Below are positions 1 through 12,400 of a DNA stretch of 64,000 nt, one piece after another (positions within the stretch are counted from its first letter, which is position 1; every line of letters starts with the position of its first letter). A model generated the notes under the pieces. That model ran no database searches. It saw only the letters and a list, made by a program, of their open reading frames with translations, and was not told the origin of the DNA. The stretch is from Blasia pusilla. Lineage: Eukaryota; Marchantiophyta; Marchantiopsida; Blasiales. Position numbers and translations under genes: made by a program. The stretch is taken from positions 65,968,001-66,032,000 of the forward strand of contig CM114271.1 in assembly GCA_050084515.1 (NCBI GenBank). The letters are read 5' to 3'.

Positions 1-1831
1 CGGGTAGAATGTTGGAAACCGTGAATCGGTTCGCTGGAGTACAAGGGCGGACACAGGGCATAGGTTGCTACATACTGTAGAAAACGGCAGAAATATTGTA
101 GATACGTTTGTGCTTCGTCCTTACCCTAAAGGTCTTTCCTGTTCCCCTTTTCCCATGCGTATATTCTTTAGCCATTCTGAACGTTTCACAAAAGTTCTGG
201 AGTTGTCTGAAAACCCGAGAGCGACGAATGAAATGGTTTGTCCTGTGCTAGACAGCGATCAATTTTCATAACTGAATGGTTCTCTACTCGCCTTTACTAG
301 ATGCTTCTACATTTTCTGGTGTTATTCGTGCCGACGCTTGGAGATATAGGAAAAGACTTGCACATTGAAAGAGAATAAGAAGACGGAGATGGTGGTTTGA
401 GAATGATTGATCACGGGTCGGTGCGACGAGGTCTCATCATAGGGCGTCTGACGCTGTCATTGTAAGAACACCTTGGCGGGAGGAGTACAATTCGGGTCGC
501 TGGATGATGTTAGAATTATAGCCAAGAAGAAGGAAATGGAAATCAAGGAAATGTGGATGCGTGAAGGACTCCTTGAAAAGCAGTTTCCCTTCGATTATGA
601 AAGTCCGCCACGATAAGACGTAGTTTGGTAAGCAAGGGCTCGCTGAATGTGGAGGTGTATCCGTGTCAAAGTCAAGTTGAGATTTTACCCGCTAGTCTTG
701 CAATAATTCTCTATTATAGAGCGCTGAGTCTGAACTCGTTTATGTCACTTCATTGTTTTGGAGGTTGGTAGTCTGGAACATTTTTCTGGTGTCATCTTCG
801 AATGGTAGTTGCTCTTACTTGTGCACTCTATCTGCAGTTCAACTTCCTCTCGATCATCAACTCTGTTCGCGTTTTTACAGTCCTTGTACGATGACAAATG
901 GCAACAAACACAATCCGCTTAATTAAACTATCGTGTCTCTTCGCGCTTTCGTAAGTAGCTTGGATCTATGAGGAGTTCTATATTAGAGAGCGAACGTAAA
1001 TAATTTCAGGAACGAGTATAGTCATCATGCCACACCCGTGGCTTTGTCAGAGGGTTGGTCAATTTTCCTCTCTTGACGGAGAATAAGCGACATGATGAAT
1101 ATATTTTGGGGGTTACTATCCCACAGTAGCGGTCAGGTATCTTTATTCATTGTTAAGTATACGTTTTGAGCAAGATTGCCTGGAATAGCGATTTGAAGAG
1201 CTGAAAGTGTTGTTTGAGTATATAGATCTTGCAAATATAAGACGGAATGCCCAGACTTTTGTGTATCGGGTAGATTAAGATAAGTGAAGTTTGTTTCTCA
1301 TCCTTAACTGAGTCTGCATTATTTTCCACCTTTCCTGGCGCGAGGAGCCTAATGATGAAGCCCAATTTGGTTCTAAATGTGCTAATGGTCGCTATGATGT
1401 GGGGTTCTTCCCTTGAAGCGAGATTGTGAATCCGATGCTGAATTTCATGGCAACTGTCCAGAAGTTCCCTCTCCAATTTCAGATGTCTGCACACCAGAAA
1501 TCCTCCCTTCTTCTTAAAACTCTGACCAGTCCTCCAGGTGACTGCAATGATCTGCAATGGACATCTGTATCTTGTGCTTGTACCTATGAATGGCTAAAGT
1601 AAGAGTCCAAGTAAGAAAAGGTTAGGAAAGTAAGTACAAAGGGCGTTTCTGTGGTCCGTCTGCGTGGAATGCTGACTTAAAGGACAATCTACGGTGAAGA
1701 AGTTCTACTAGGTTTGCAACTTCCTTTGTTACAAAGATTATAAAGATTCCTTTGAAATGCCTCCTGTGCAGATACCGAATTGTCATGAAGTCAAGGAGTT
1801 GAAGCAATAGCCAATTTACACATATATTTGG
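1..1831. other. upstream region, no gene recognised
   Basis: No open frame here is recognisable on either strand. The longest, about 134 codons at 1153-1557 on the minus strand, starts at a non-ATG codon and has no motif I know. The stretch just before 1832 should hold the promoter and leader of the L18a-like gene, but I see no convincing TATA box at a fixed distance from its start codon. Confidence 0.4.
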
Positions 1832-4800
1832 ATGAAGATGGATCCTGAGTCACAGATGGAAGGCAATGGGGGAGGTGTGCCACTTTTGAGAGAGTATAGA
1901 CATGGGAGTGAAGATTATGTATTTGAGAGCATGTATGATCGGCCCCTACCTTGCTGTGGGTGCGGCATTGGATGGTGTTCGTAAGACTCCTACTCTTTTG
2001 CTTTTATCAAGAGGCTTTGTACTGTTGGCTTTTTTCAAGTTACAGTGAAGTTCACATGCAAGCCATGCACATTAAGAATCCTTCAGTAGCTTATGGGGAA
2101 GGTACAGATAGTGGCCATACTCTTTTCCATAGCTTGAGTCTCCCACTAATGAGATTATCTATGCATATGTTGGGAGGTGACCAGCCTGCAAAGCTTTGAC
2201 ACAGTGTTTTGACCGTAGCTCTCTCCCTATTGCCCTAAGCATACATGCATCTTAACCCGTCAGCACCAAGTAGTTGTCTCTTCTTAATAAGAAAATACAG
2301 ACTTTTGTCTTAGACTTAAGATTTTTTGTTGCAAGGACAAGTGGTTTAATGTAAGAGAAATCCAATGGCTCATCCATTACAAGCAGTATGCTGGGGGTTA
2401 GATTCTTTGTTTGCTCCATGAACCCTTTGGAAAGAGTCACTATTCACCAATGGAACTGTCTCCACAGGTGAAGTTTTCAATTTGGTCTTCTCTCTTCTAC
2501 CTTGTACATTCTTGGTTGTAGTGATTTTTTTAAACTATAATCTTCAGCCCATGTTTGCGGAGCATGAATGCGGTATCAATGGGAGAAGATAAGGTGTATA
2601 ACATGCAATTGTTGTAGAATGTCTGCAGAGGGTTCACAAGGCTACTTCTTCAGGTCTTAGACTTGAAGAATTATTGTGAGGAAGACAGTGAGCCAGGCTC
2701 ATTTAGGTTTATTTATTTACGGCCCCAACTTAAACATTGTTTTCCTAAGCCCTTGTGTGAAGTGCTTAAGACCAGATACCTACTATGGATCCCTAACATG
2801 GTTCACAGTTGAATCCTTGAACTACCTGATTTTCACTTGGGTCTATGCCTGAAAGCTCCAATACTTATGTCCCAATCTCTCTTCCCCCTTCCCCTCATAC
2901 AGTACTAGTGCCGTCCAACCAGATACACAAAGCTACAGCTGGGACTCCATAATGAGCAGTCTACAGTACTTTTTTGACACTTCTCTCTGCATCCATCCAA
3001 ATCTTTAGAATCATTCAACCAGGACATGGAATGCATGGTCATTATGCTATGACAGTGACCTCTGAATGAGTAGCGTCTCTTAGATGACCTTGTATTTTAT
3101 GTGATGATAGGGAGGAAGCCTCCAGTCACTATCTCAAAACTTATAACACACAGAGGATCAACTTGCTGCAATTGTGGAGCTGGTACCACCAGACCTGTAG
3201 AGATTCACTGCTCAAAGCTGCTGTACTGATAAGTAATGTCTTTTGAGGTTCCCTGCCAGGCAAAGTAGAGAGTATTATAAAGAGTTCCTCGGTTAACACC
3301 TGGAAGTGCCCACCAACATTGCGTCACTTCTCCCCCTCTGCAGCCATCCCAGTCACTAGCAGTCCAACCAAGGTATGGGGTCTATGGTTGCAAGGCTACA
3401 ACCGGTAATTCATAATGAGTACTGTCTTGTTGACAATGCCACAGTGAAATCGCAGAGGAGGCTGGGAGCATGGTTCCCTATGGTTACACCAAAGTATTGG
3501 TAGGGACCTCTTGGACACAAAGTAGGCCGGTGAAGTAGCCAAATGTTGGATGGAAAAAGGGTCAAGTGATAGTTAGTTTGACAAAGCACCCTACCGGGCT
3601 TGAACTATGGAAGCAAGGAGAGGAATTCTTAGACAGTGACATAAAGGATGGGAGAGAGCTCACAGCAACACAGCAGTAGGGAAGCAACCCACAAGTAAGA
3701 CCTTGCTCTCTTTAATGTCTTCAAGACGTTCGCAACAGGGGCAATCCCCTTGAACCACAAGAACACAACTAAGCTCTTGCACCTTGTGTGTTTATGGGGA
3801 TAAAACCTCTGGTCACTAGTTGGTCTCCTGTACAAAATTCACAACACACAGAGCAAGAGGTTATGCTGACATTTCTAAGTCGGTAACCAGAACTGTTCCA
3901 ATACATTCAGCAGCCTAGATTCTCTGCCCAAAGGTGCTGCACTGGTTAGTAATGTGTGTTGGGGATCCCAATTAGGTAAAGTATATGTCGTATAAAGCTT
4001 CCTGGTTGACACTTGGAAGCCCGCACCAACACTTGGTATGGTCAGCACTCACACTTTATGAGTGTCTGCCTCCTCTTCAATGGTACATTCTTCACTTCTT
4101 CCCCTCTCTACACCCATCCCAGTCTCTAGCACACTGTCCAACCAGGCATGGGGTCAATGGTTGCAAGGCTATGATAGGCACTACTTAATGGGTACAGTGT
4201 CTTCAATGTGTATCCTGAACCAGCAGAGCTCAAGAACTACTTGTAGGGGAGTCCTTGTTTGGGACCCTGGCTCAAGTTCAGGACAGTGGTGATCTTCTTA
4301 AACTACAAAAGGACCAGGATTGGAACACAATGAAAGTCCTGCACCGTATGTGATGCTAGGTTTGGAACTGGTCACTATTGATAAATTTACAAAACAGAGG
4401 GCAACAACCTACTGGGCAATTTCCAATTTGGTACCATCTGAGCTTTCACCCAGTTCAATTGCCTAAATTCTCAAAGTTGCTGCATCGGTAAGGAATGTCT
4501 TTTGGGGACCCCAGGTGAAGTAGAAAGTGCCATAAAGAGTTTCTTCGCTGATATCTGGAAACTCTGTCCCAACACTCTATGGTTAGCCGTTCCAGCATAT
4601 GCGAGAGTCCCTCCTCTCATACTGAACTGTCTCCTCCAAGTACAGCCAACCCTTTCGCTAGCTCTGTCATACTAGATCATGGTTGATGGTCGGAAGTCTA
4701 CAACAGGCAATTGCTGGTCTAAGGTAGGCTAAGACTGGCACTAGCTATGAGCAGAGTCTCACTCTAGTCCAGTAGGAGTTCATCTAATTCTTGAAAGAGG

Positions 4801-5988
4801 GCAAGGTAGATTGGAACTCAACTGATTGGTCTCTTAAGAAGTGAGTTCAGCTAGGTTATAATTTGCTGACATGTACAGCTCAAGACATACCCTTATGATT
4901 GAGATATTCTAACTTTGTAAGGGATAGTTTTAGTTCTCTCAAAAGTTTTTCCCGCATGTCTTCTCTAGGTCAATGAGTCAAAATGGTTAAAAATAACGGG
5001 AAGAATTGTTTTGATGGGAACTACTTTGAATGTGGAATGACACATTATGATAGAGCTCTAAGAAATGTGCTTAATCTTGATGCAAAAGAACTAGCTCTTC
5101 TGAAGTACAGGATTTCCTGCTGCAGGCTTTTCATTTTATGTAAAGTTTGATATGTAGAATCTTTTGATTTACTTAATGAATGTTTGAGATCTCCAAATGT
5201 AGCATCCATTTGAAGGTGTATGTCATAAATCTTTTACTGTTGTCTCTTGACAACATAGGAAGTCTTTGCGAAAAGCACAGTGGGTACCAATACATATGTG
5301 CAAGATAAGACAAATTCTAGGTGTATGAGGTCATACGTCTTCGTGCCAATAAGTGGGCGCGAAGACTCATGTCTTGATTAGTTGATGTGTTGTGTATGAT
5401 GCTGGTCCATATGACCTAAGTGTCAATACATAATGCTACACAGTGTAAGTCTGACTGGAATTCTCCATTTTCAGGTTTGTATTAGGGTTCATCTTTCCAC
5501 TCTTCTGGTATTATGGCACTTGCCTTTTTTTCGCGGAGCACTATCGACACGATCCTCGTGAGAGACCAGGCCTTGCTGCATGTGCCATAGCTGTAAGTTC
5601 ATATGGTCTTTTTGCTTTACAAGTTGTTGAACTATATTGACAAGTGATGTAAGACTTTTTATCTGTGGTATATTTCCATGATTGTCTGGTAGAGTGTCCA
5701 TCACAATCTGGTGTCAAGTAGACAGAGCATGAGAAGACATTGCACACAATTTGTGCCTGCATAACGATGTGCTAGTACTCTACTTGATGTGGTGCTTACC
5801 ATATGATGTTTTCTGAGAGTGATTCTCAGGAAGTGATAGTGACCTAAGAGGGCAAACTGTGTTACTAGCTTTAAGAATTGTGAGTAATAATGAAGGTATT
5901 AATCTTTGCTGTCTTGCAAGTGCAGGGGTTAGTGAGCTCCGTGGCTATAGCTATAACTTTTATTGTGCTATGGGCAGAGTGGAAGTGA
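1832..5988 (+). CDS. 60S ribosomal protein L18a-like small membrane protein (3 exons)
   Basis: I join exons 1832-1980, 5475-5592 and 5926-5988. Introns begin GTAAGA and GTAAGT and end TTTTCAG and GTGCAG, and the phases agree (codon TC|G, then phase 0). The product is 109 residues. Residues about 38-49 read DRPLPCCGCGIGW, the signature that precedes the first membrane helix in plant proteins annotated as 60S ribosomal protein L18a-like. The second exon gives a hydrophobic helix and then RHDPRERPGLAACAIA, matching the family's conserved loop. The third exon gives a second hydrophobic helix ending WAEWK before TGA. Despite the name, these are small two-helix membrane proteins and not ribosomal subunits; their biochemical role is not settled. 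The ATG at 1838 is an alternative start. The first intron, 3494 bp, is unusually long and filled with tandem repeats. Which member of the family it is cannot be told. Confidence 0.85.
2760..4750. repeat. diverged tandem repeat array inside an intron
   Basis: Three related blocks follow one another at about 3100-3480, 3780-4230 and 4320-4730, with a partial older copy at about 2760-2970. Each runs through the same landmarks: a CACACAGAG or similar box, a 'gctgctgtactgataagtaatgt'-like segment (diverged in each copy), 'cataaagag.ttcctcgg', then 'ccaacca.g.atgggg' and 'ttgcaaggcta'. The last landmark sits near 3390, 4160 and 4690, so spacing is irregular (about 770 and 530 bp). The array lies wholly within the first intron of the L18a-like gene. 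I could not identify the repeat. Confidence 0.6.
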
Positions 5989-6417
5989 GTTTCCACTGGT
6001 GTGACCAAAATGTGTTATTAAAGGTATGTTGGGCTTGACACGCCATCAACTCAGATTGCTCTAAAGGTATATGCAACTACAAATTTTGAAAAATTCAAGG
6101 AAATTTATTAGTGGGAAATATTTGCAAACTGAGTGAGGCACTATTGATCAAGGTACTCTGACAATTTGTTGAAGTAAATTAAGACTTGTTATTCAGTAGC
6201 ATCGTACAAGGAACTGGGAGACTGGCGACAAGTAAGGATGTCATGTTTGATCATCAAATTAATGAAGGGTTGAGCAACGTCTTAAGCAAATTCTTTCAAT
6301 CTAAGTTTCAACTGATTTACAATACTGATCCAACAAGATGGTGGTAGCAATTGTGAATCAGAACAATGTTTCACATTCTGAGTAGATGTGCCTGATTGTG
6401 CTTCCCACCATGGGCTT

Positions 6418-9400
6418 TCATCCAGCTCTTCCATTTGTCGACGAGTTGGAAAATGTCATGCTGGAGTGCTCAGTGGTGCTGAAGGTTTGGACTTCATCAA
6501 ATGGGATACAAGTGTTGCTGCCTGCACATAACAAGTGAAATTGTCATCGAAGTCATCTCGTGCCTTTACTCATTCGGTACTCATGTTGAAGATATGACAA
6601 ACTTCTTTCATTCACTCTGAGCTCCCTGGAAGAAGGATCTGGACACCTTCCAATTAAGTTTCCCTCTGGGAGAGATTAGATCCATGCATTGAGAGAATGA
6701 AATAAGATCAGTTTTATTCACTGTAGTGATTGTAAAGGTGCTCTAGATTGCACTAGTCTGAAGGTGGAGGTGGGAAACTTCTAGGGCATCTGGGGTATAG
6801 AGAATCAAGGAAACATGATTTTGCAGAGCTGCGCAATGCTCATCCAGGGCCTGGTTTGTGAGACCTAGTTCGCCAGCAGGGGACGGAGTATATACTTCAA
6901 GATACAATTTCAGTATCTCACACTTGTGGAGCTACTTACATTAGACTTGTGGGATCAAGTATTATTACCCAGCATGCGAGGCTTGTTGTTTCTGTTCCCC
7001 AATTTCGAGGAAGTCATAATGCGGGGAGATTCGGACGTAAAAAGTGTGAACAGTTCCATTTCAAGAAAGCCCATCTCAAGAAAGCCCACCGTGGAGATCT
7101 GATTGTTTACACTTCGATCTTCGGGAATCAACGGAGGTACTTGAAGTCCGATATTTTCTCAAGTTTTTCTTTAGTTTTAGAGACTGAACACTCGTCGTCC
7201 TGAAGTAATCCTAGCTTACAGTCATTCTTCTTGAACACGAAATATAAGAACACTGCGATTCTCAGATTAATGCGATAAGATGCGAAACCCTATCGTGATG
7301 AAGTAATTGTCGGACTCGACAACATTTTTAGTTTGTGCCTGACCCTTCTGCTACTATGGAGGAATACGACGGCTTAAATAAGCCTACAAGGTTTGTATAA
7401 TCCCAACTACGATGGAACACAACAATATAAGCCGTCGTATTCCACCTGCTTGATAACAAAGCAGCAGGCTTCTATTGTTATGTTCCATCTTACAAACTTC
7501 TAGTTTTAGAACGAAGATGTTGGATTTTGCCAATGCTGGTCGTTTACAGAATCGGTATCCTTCATAAAAAGCTGCGTTGGCTGGGAAAGTCGCATGATCT
7601 ATTTGGGCTAATCGTGTGAATACTCTGTTCCTGGTGTTTCACTCCTGCTTTGTTATCAAGTTGGGGTTTATTACATGCGTTTTTTCATTAAGTTAAAACC
7701 TTGTAGTCACTTACGATTTGACTTGAGTTCCCGCACTCCACTCGACTTCAGACTTTTTACTATGGCCATGCCGACGGAAACTGACGACTCCCTTTCTTTT
7801 GGCACTCCTCGAATTCTCGTCTATAACGAAATAAACGTGAAGAACGTTAAACTTGTGGGAAGAGGGTAAATTGAACACTAACCTCTCGAGTATGTTTTTG
7901 AAGTTCTTCACGAAGACTTTGGAGACGAAGCTTGGTTTCTCCGTGATCCAAAATCTTCTCAAATGTACTGATGTTTCCACACTTGCGCAACGTGGCCAGT
8001 GCGTCTTCCATTATCAAGTTCAGCTTATTGAAGACTTCGCTGAAAAGTGAAAACTGTCAGCACTTGGAATCCAAGTGTATTCAGTGACATGACTAAGTTG
8101 AGGGTGACTGACTGAGTTGAGGGTAGTGCAACTATCTTCTAAACTCGTAACGTCTAGAGTTTGTACAAACGGTGAGAAATGAGACCTACGCTTAAGGAGA
8201 GTAGCTATGGTAACACTATATTGTACAATGCACACGTTTAACAATGAACTATCTAGCTTCATTCTTGAGGGGAAAACTTCCTGGCTGTGGATGCGTTCAT
8301 AACTTCATCGTGAGTTCTGTGAGATTGACCCGCCTGATGAAAAATCCTGTTTCTTTAGGTTGTACCACTTAAGTTAATTAATTTTAAGTTTTGAATTAAG
8401 AAACCCGAGCAAGTGAAGATCGCGTGGCCTAATGGATAAGGCGCTCGCCTCCGGAGCGGGAGATTGTGGGTTCGAGTCCCACCGTGATCGAAAACAAACA
8501 CGTGACCAAACGATGGGAAATAGCCTCCAGTGATTAATGGGTAGGAGTCTACGTTTGAAGTCTTGCATTGGAACGTAAGGACCATCGTAATACGAAGCAC
8601 GGCCAAGTATTCTCCTCTTTCCTCACATTTCAAATTTTGCATTGAAACGTAAGGACCATTGTACCATGAACGTAGTCTATCAAATTTCAAAGTTCAAATG
8701 TATGGGTTCAAGGAAATAGTATGTACTCATTGAAACGTAAGGACCATTGTACCATGAACGTAGTCTATCAAATTTCAAAGTTCAAATGTATGGGCTCAAG
8801 GAAATAGTATGTACTCATTCGTCCAAGGCATTTGGGGATTTTCTATGATCTAGGGGGAGTTAGCCTAGACATGCCGATTGCTTTTGGTGGAGTAGGTCTT
8901 ATAATGACCGAGTTAATGGCATCTTCCGTTTTTTTAGGGAGTTGGGCCATTATAGCACCCCTCCTTTGCTCCCGATTTTTGGTTAGGGTTAGATCGTTAC
9001 TTTTACAGAACGTTTTCCATATCGAGGATGGTCTTTTCCCACTTTAGTCTTCACTCAGCTTGTAGAGACTCCCTTCTCATTGAGGCTAGAGCAGTTCTTT
9101 CCACTTTCTCTTCCCTAGTTACCTCCGGACAGTCTGGGCTCCAATCTTCTTTGATGAAAGCCCACTTTGATGCATTGTTCAAAGCTACTATGTCGGATGG
9201 GAATATCCCCATGGAGGTTCGGGCCCGTATTCGCTCTTGCTCCGGAAAGGGGGCAGGCTCATGGGTGGGGGCTTGTCCCCTCATCCCAGCTTTCCGCATC
9301 ACACCACTTACCTATACTACAACGATGCGGTTCCAACTGGGCCTGCCCCATCCATCAGTGGTTGGTTTGACATATTGCGAGTGTCGTCAGAGTCTGGATT

Positions 9401-12400
9401 CACTTGGTGTGCATTTGGCACGGCGTTGCCGACTCTGGTGCTATATGCCCAACATAATTTTTTTGTTCATGCTGCCACCATCTATGAGTGGCTTCCATGT
9501 ACAGAGAGAGAGGCACTACTCCATGCGGGATTCCCTTATCCGTGCTGATCTCTACAAGACGCGCGAGTCTGAGGTGGTGGTAGCGGATTTTGTAGTGACG
9601 GATCGTATGCGGGAGGTGGTGCAAGCCCAAGTGGTGGCACAAGGGAGATTGCTACAAGGAGCGGCGGCAGAGGTTAAGAAGACCCACATTTAGAGGTTTG
9701 ACTCATTCCTTACGGATTGCGCCCATCATCTCCAATCAAGAAATGTGTTGTCCTTAGCCACTGCGATACTTTATTGTAGGCAACGGGTCTCCATAGCTTT
9801 GCAGCGTGCCCAGACACATGGGCTTTTGCGACCGGCTCAGGCGATTGGCGACGCAAATACCGGACGTCCGCTTAGTAGTAGCCATAATTCTCTAGGTGTT
9901 ACTGATATTATCTCTGTTGTTGATGATTTTGGTCGTTAAGGGAAACCCCCTTATGTCTTCGAGACCGATTTTGGTCCTTGGGTTTTTTTTCTCTCTCCCC
10001 CTCCCCCCTCGTTTGTATCCAGATGGGTTTCCCATCCTTTTTTCTATTTATGTTTTATATTCTCCTCTCAAGATGAGGGCGAAAACCCTTGTGTCGTCAA
10101 TCATGAGCAAAAGGATAAGGACGGAAAGGAAAAAGTAATGCTCTCCTAAAGGCACTCTCAAATCTAGCAATCCCTTAGCCGTCGATGCCTTTACGTCTAA
10201 CGTTGGAACTATAATTGAACTTTGTCAGTTACCTTTTCCCCCGGATATGTTTCGTTCCGGATGATTCCTTTCGCCCTTTTGTGTACACCGACCGTGACCG
10301 ACGCTGCAAAAGTCTGGTCCCCCTCTGGAGGATTTTCGACGCCCACGATTATGACCCACGTCACCGATTCTTTTTTCTCACGTATGGTTTTACGAGAGAA
10401 CTCAGAGAACAAATGAAGTTGCCCTACTTAGAAATGCTGTACCGTCCCTGTCTCTTCTTCAGGAGAGCTGGGATTACAACTTTAATAATAATGAGTAGTG
10501 ATTGTACCACCCTTCCAGAGTGGGAAAAAGATGCACTTCGATAAAAACGAGTGATGGAAAACCCATCGGAAGTACAAGATCCCCAATGTACCAAATCTCG
10601 AATTTTCGAACTTGGATTTTCAATCTCGAAAAGCATTCGAGTGCATAACATTTATGCTGACCAGTACTTAGCACGTGTAAAGATCATTCGAGAATCGAGA
10701 GGCTTAGATTGTGTACGTACCATTGTTTTCTAATTGGTTCGTACGAATCGGAAAACTATTATCTTAAGTTTCATAGTCGGGAACCCTACCAATGATTCTG
10801 GAGTAGACGATAGAATCAATGAGAAGAGTGAGTGCTCAGTCCCCGCCCATCCACATCGTACGAGAGGACGTATTCGTATGATTATTCAATCACAATCACC
10901 ATGAAGAATCACACTATAAGATATCACATGAGTAGTGATTCGGAGCGGCTACTCGGAGCTAATTTTATTTCTGCCCTCCAACCGAACTCCTTGAATTCCT
11001 GATTTCCTACTTCTCTTCATAAGATTATATTCCAATTTTCTTCGTACGAATGCGCGTACACGGTGCAACTGGTGGGCGAGGGCAAAGTTCCGCAATAGCC
11101 TCTAATAAGGCCAAAGCTAGAAACGGTCCTTCACGTCCTTAGACGGCCTCAGAATCGATGACTGGACACCTGAGCGAGACCTATAATCCCGGGACGAGCC
11201 TAAACTGTAGAGCAGGCCGCAAGACCCAACGGAGAGATTTCCTTCGGCCGTGCACAAGAAACAAGATGTACGTCCGCATCTCATAGCGTAGACCAAGTCG
11301 CCGAGGAAAACCTGCGCACCTTTGTTTCTTCCCCGATCCTTGGCCGACCAACATTCTATTATGGAGGTAAGGTAAACTGAACCCTGTCTACTCAGGAAGG
11401 GCGGTCCTGTTTAAGGACATGCCAAATCACTGAACTCTGAAGGGTTCAAGCACATGTCATGGCGGTCACAGACGACATCCAACTTAGGCGATCCTTGAGT
11501 TGACCATAACCTAATGACATCATGCTCTGGTCTATGGGAAGCTACGTCTCTAAACGTAGCAGCTCAGTTATTTCTCGTTCCAGGCAGCGAATCATTGACT
11601 TGCGAAGATTTCCCACGTCACGCGAATTTTTTTCTAATGATGCCCTGATACAGACAGATGCAGACGGCGGTCAGGACAAGGAATACGGATGGCAAAGTTC
11701 AGACGTTTGATTGGTGTAATTAGAGGCCGAGGCTTCAGTTTCGTTTCGTCTGGACGGTCGTCAGACTCCGGAACGATTACATTAATTATCTAAACAACTC
11801 TCAACCCACGCTTTGCTAAGCGTCTCAGCGAAAAAAATTAACAAGGGAATTTTGAAATTTATTATCCTAACTAGTGTTATGCTCGCCTTCCTTGGACTTG
11901 GCAACCATGGACCCTGTAAACCCTCGCAACCATCGATCCTATGAGCAGAAACCAGACTCTGAATATCTCGGAACTAAAGGTACTTTTCCTGATATATGAT
12001 TTCCAGCAGGAACTTTAAGGATTCCATGATGTCACTGGAGACGGGCTCGGTAAAAATTATGTCAGTACTGCCCGACCACATGCAGTCCACAAACCGGAGG
12101 GATAATAATCAGGCTCCTCACTTGTCTTCAGATAATCAGATTTCATCTTGAAGTGCTTGACATCCACCAATCTTCATAACCATCCCCGAGGAGGACTGTC
12201 TATCTCAGTTGCAGGATTGCAGGCTTAGTAGTAGTCAGAATGCAAACAGAACTCATGGTGCGAGTGGACGGTGGCACGGTGCTGTCCTGTCTTAGGTTAG
12301 TCAGACTCGGTACAAGTCGGCAGACGTGGGTAAAAGCAGAGGATTGCTCTTGGTTTCAATGTACGTTCGGGGAGTTTTTCCCGGGAACTAGTACGTTCCT

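Noticed and set aside
5489-5762. Minus-strand frames of about 70 codons
   Set aside because: They are antisense to the second exon of the L18a-like gene, which has clear splice sites and family motifs on the plus strand.
7675-8050. Plus-strand frames, one ending KNVKLVGRG and suggesting a kinase P-loop
   Set aside because: The minus strand over the same bases carries phase-consistent exons with splice sites; the plus reading stops before any further kinase motif.
8355-8690. Minus-strand frames of 64-111 codons across the tRNA gene
   Set aside because: They are the reverse complement of tRNA-Arg (the familiar 'GGTRTHNLPLRRRAPYPLG' translation) and not a protein.
10800-11500. Possible rDNA or organelle insertion because of balanced composition
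   Set aside because: No rRNA signature helices or organellar gene motifs could be recognised.
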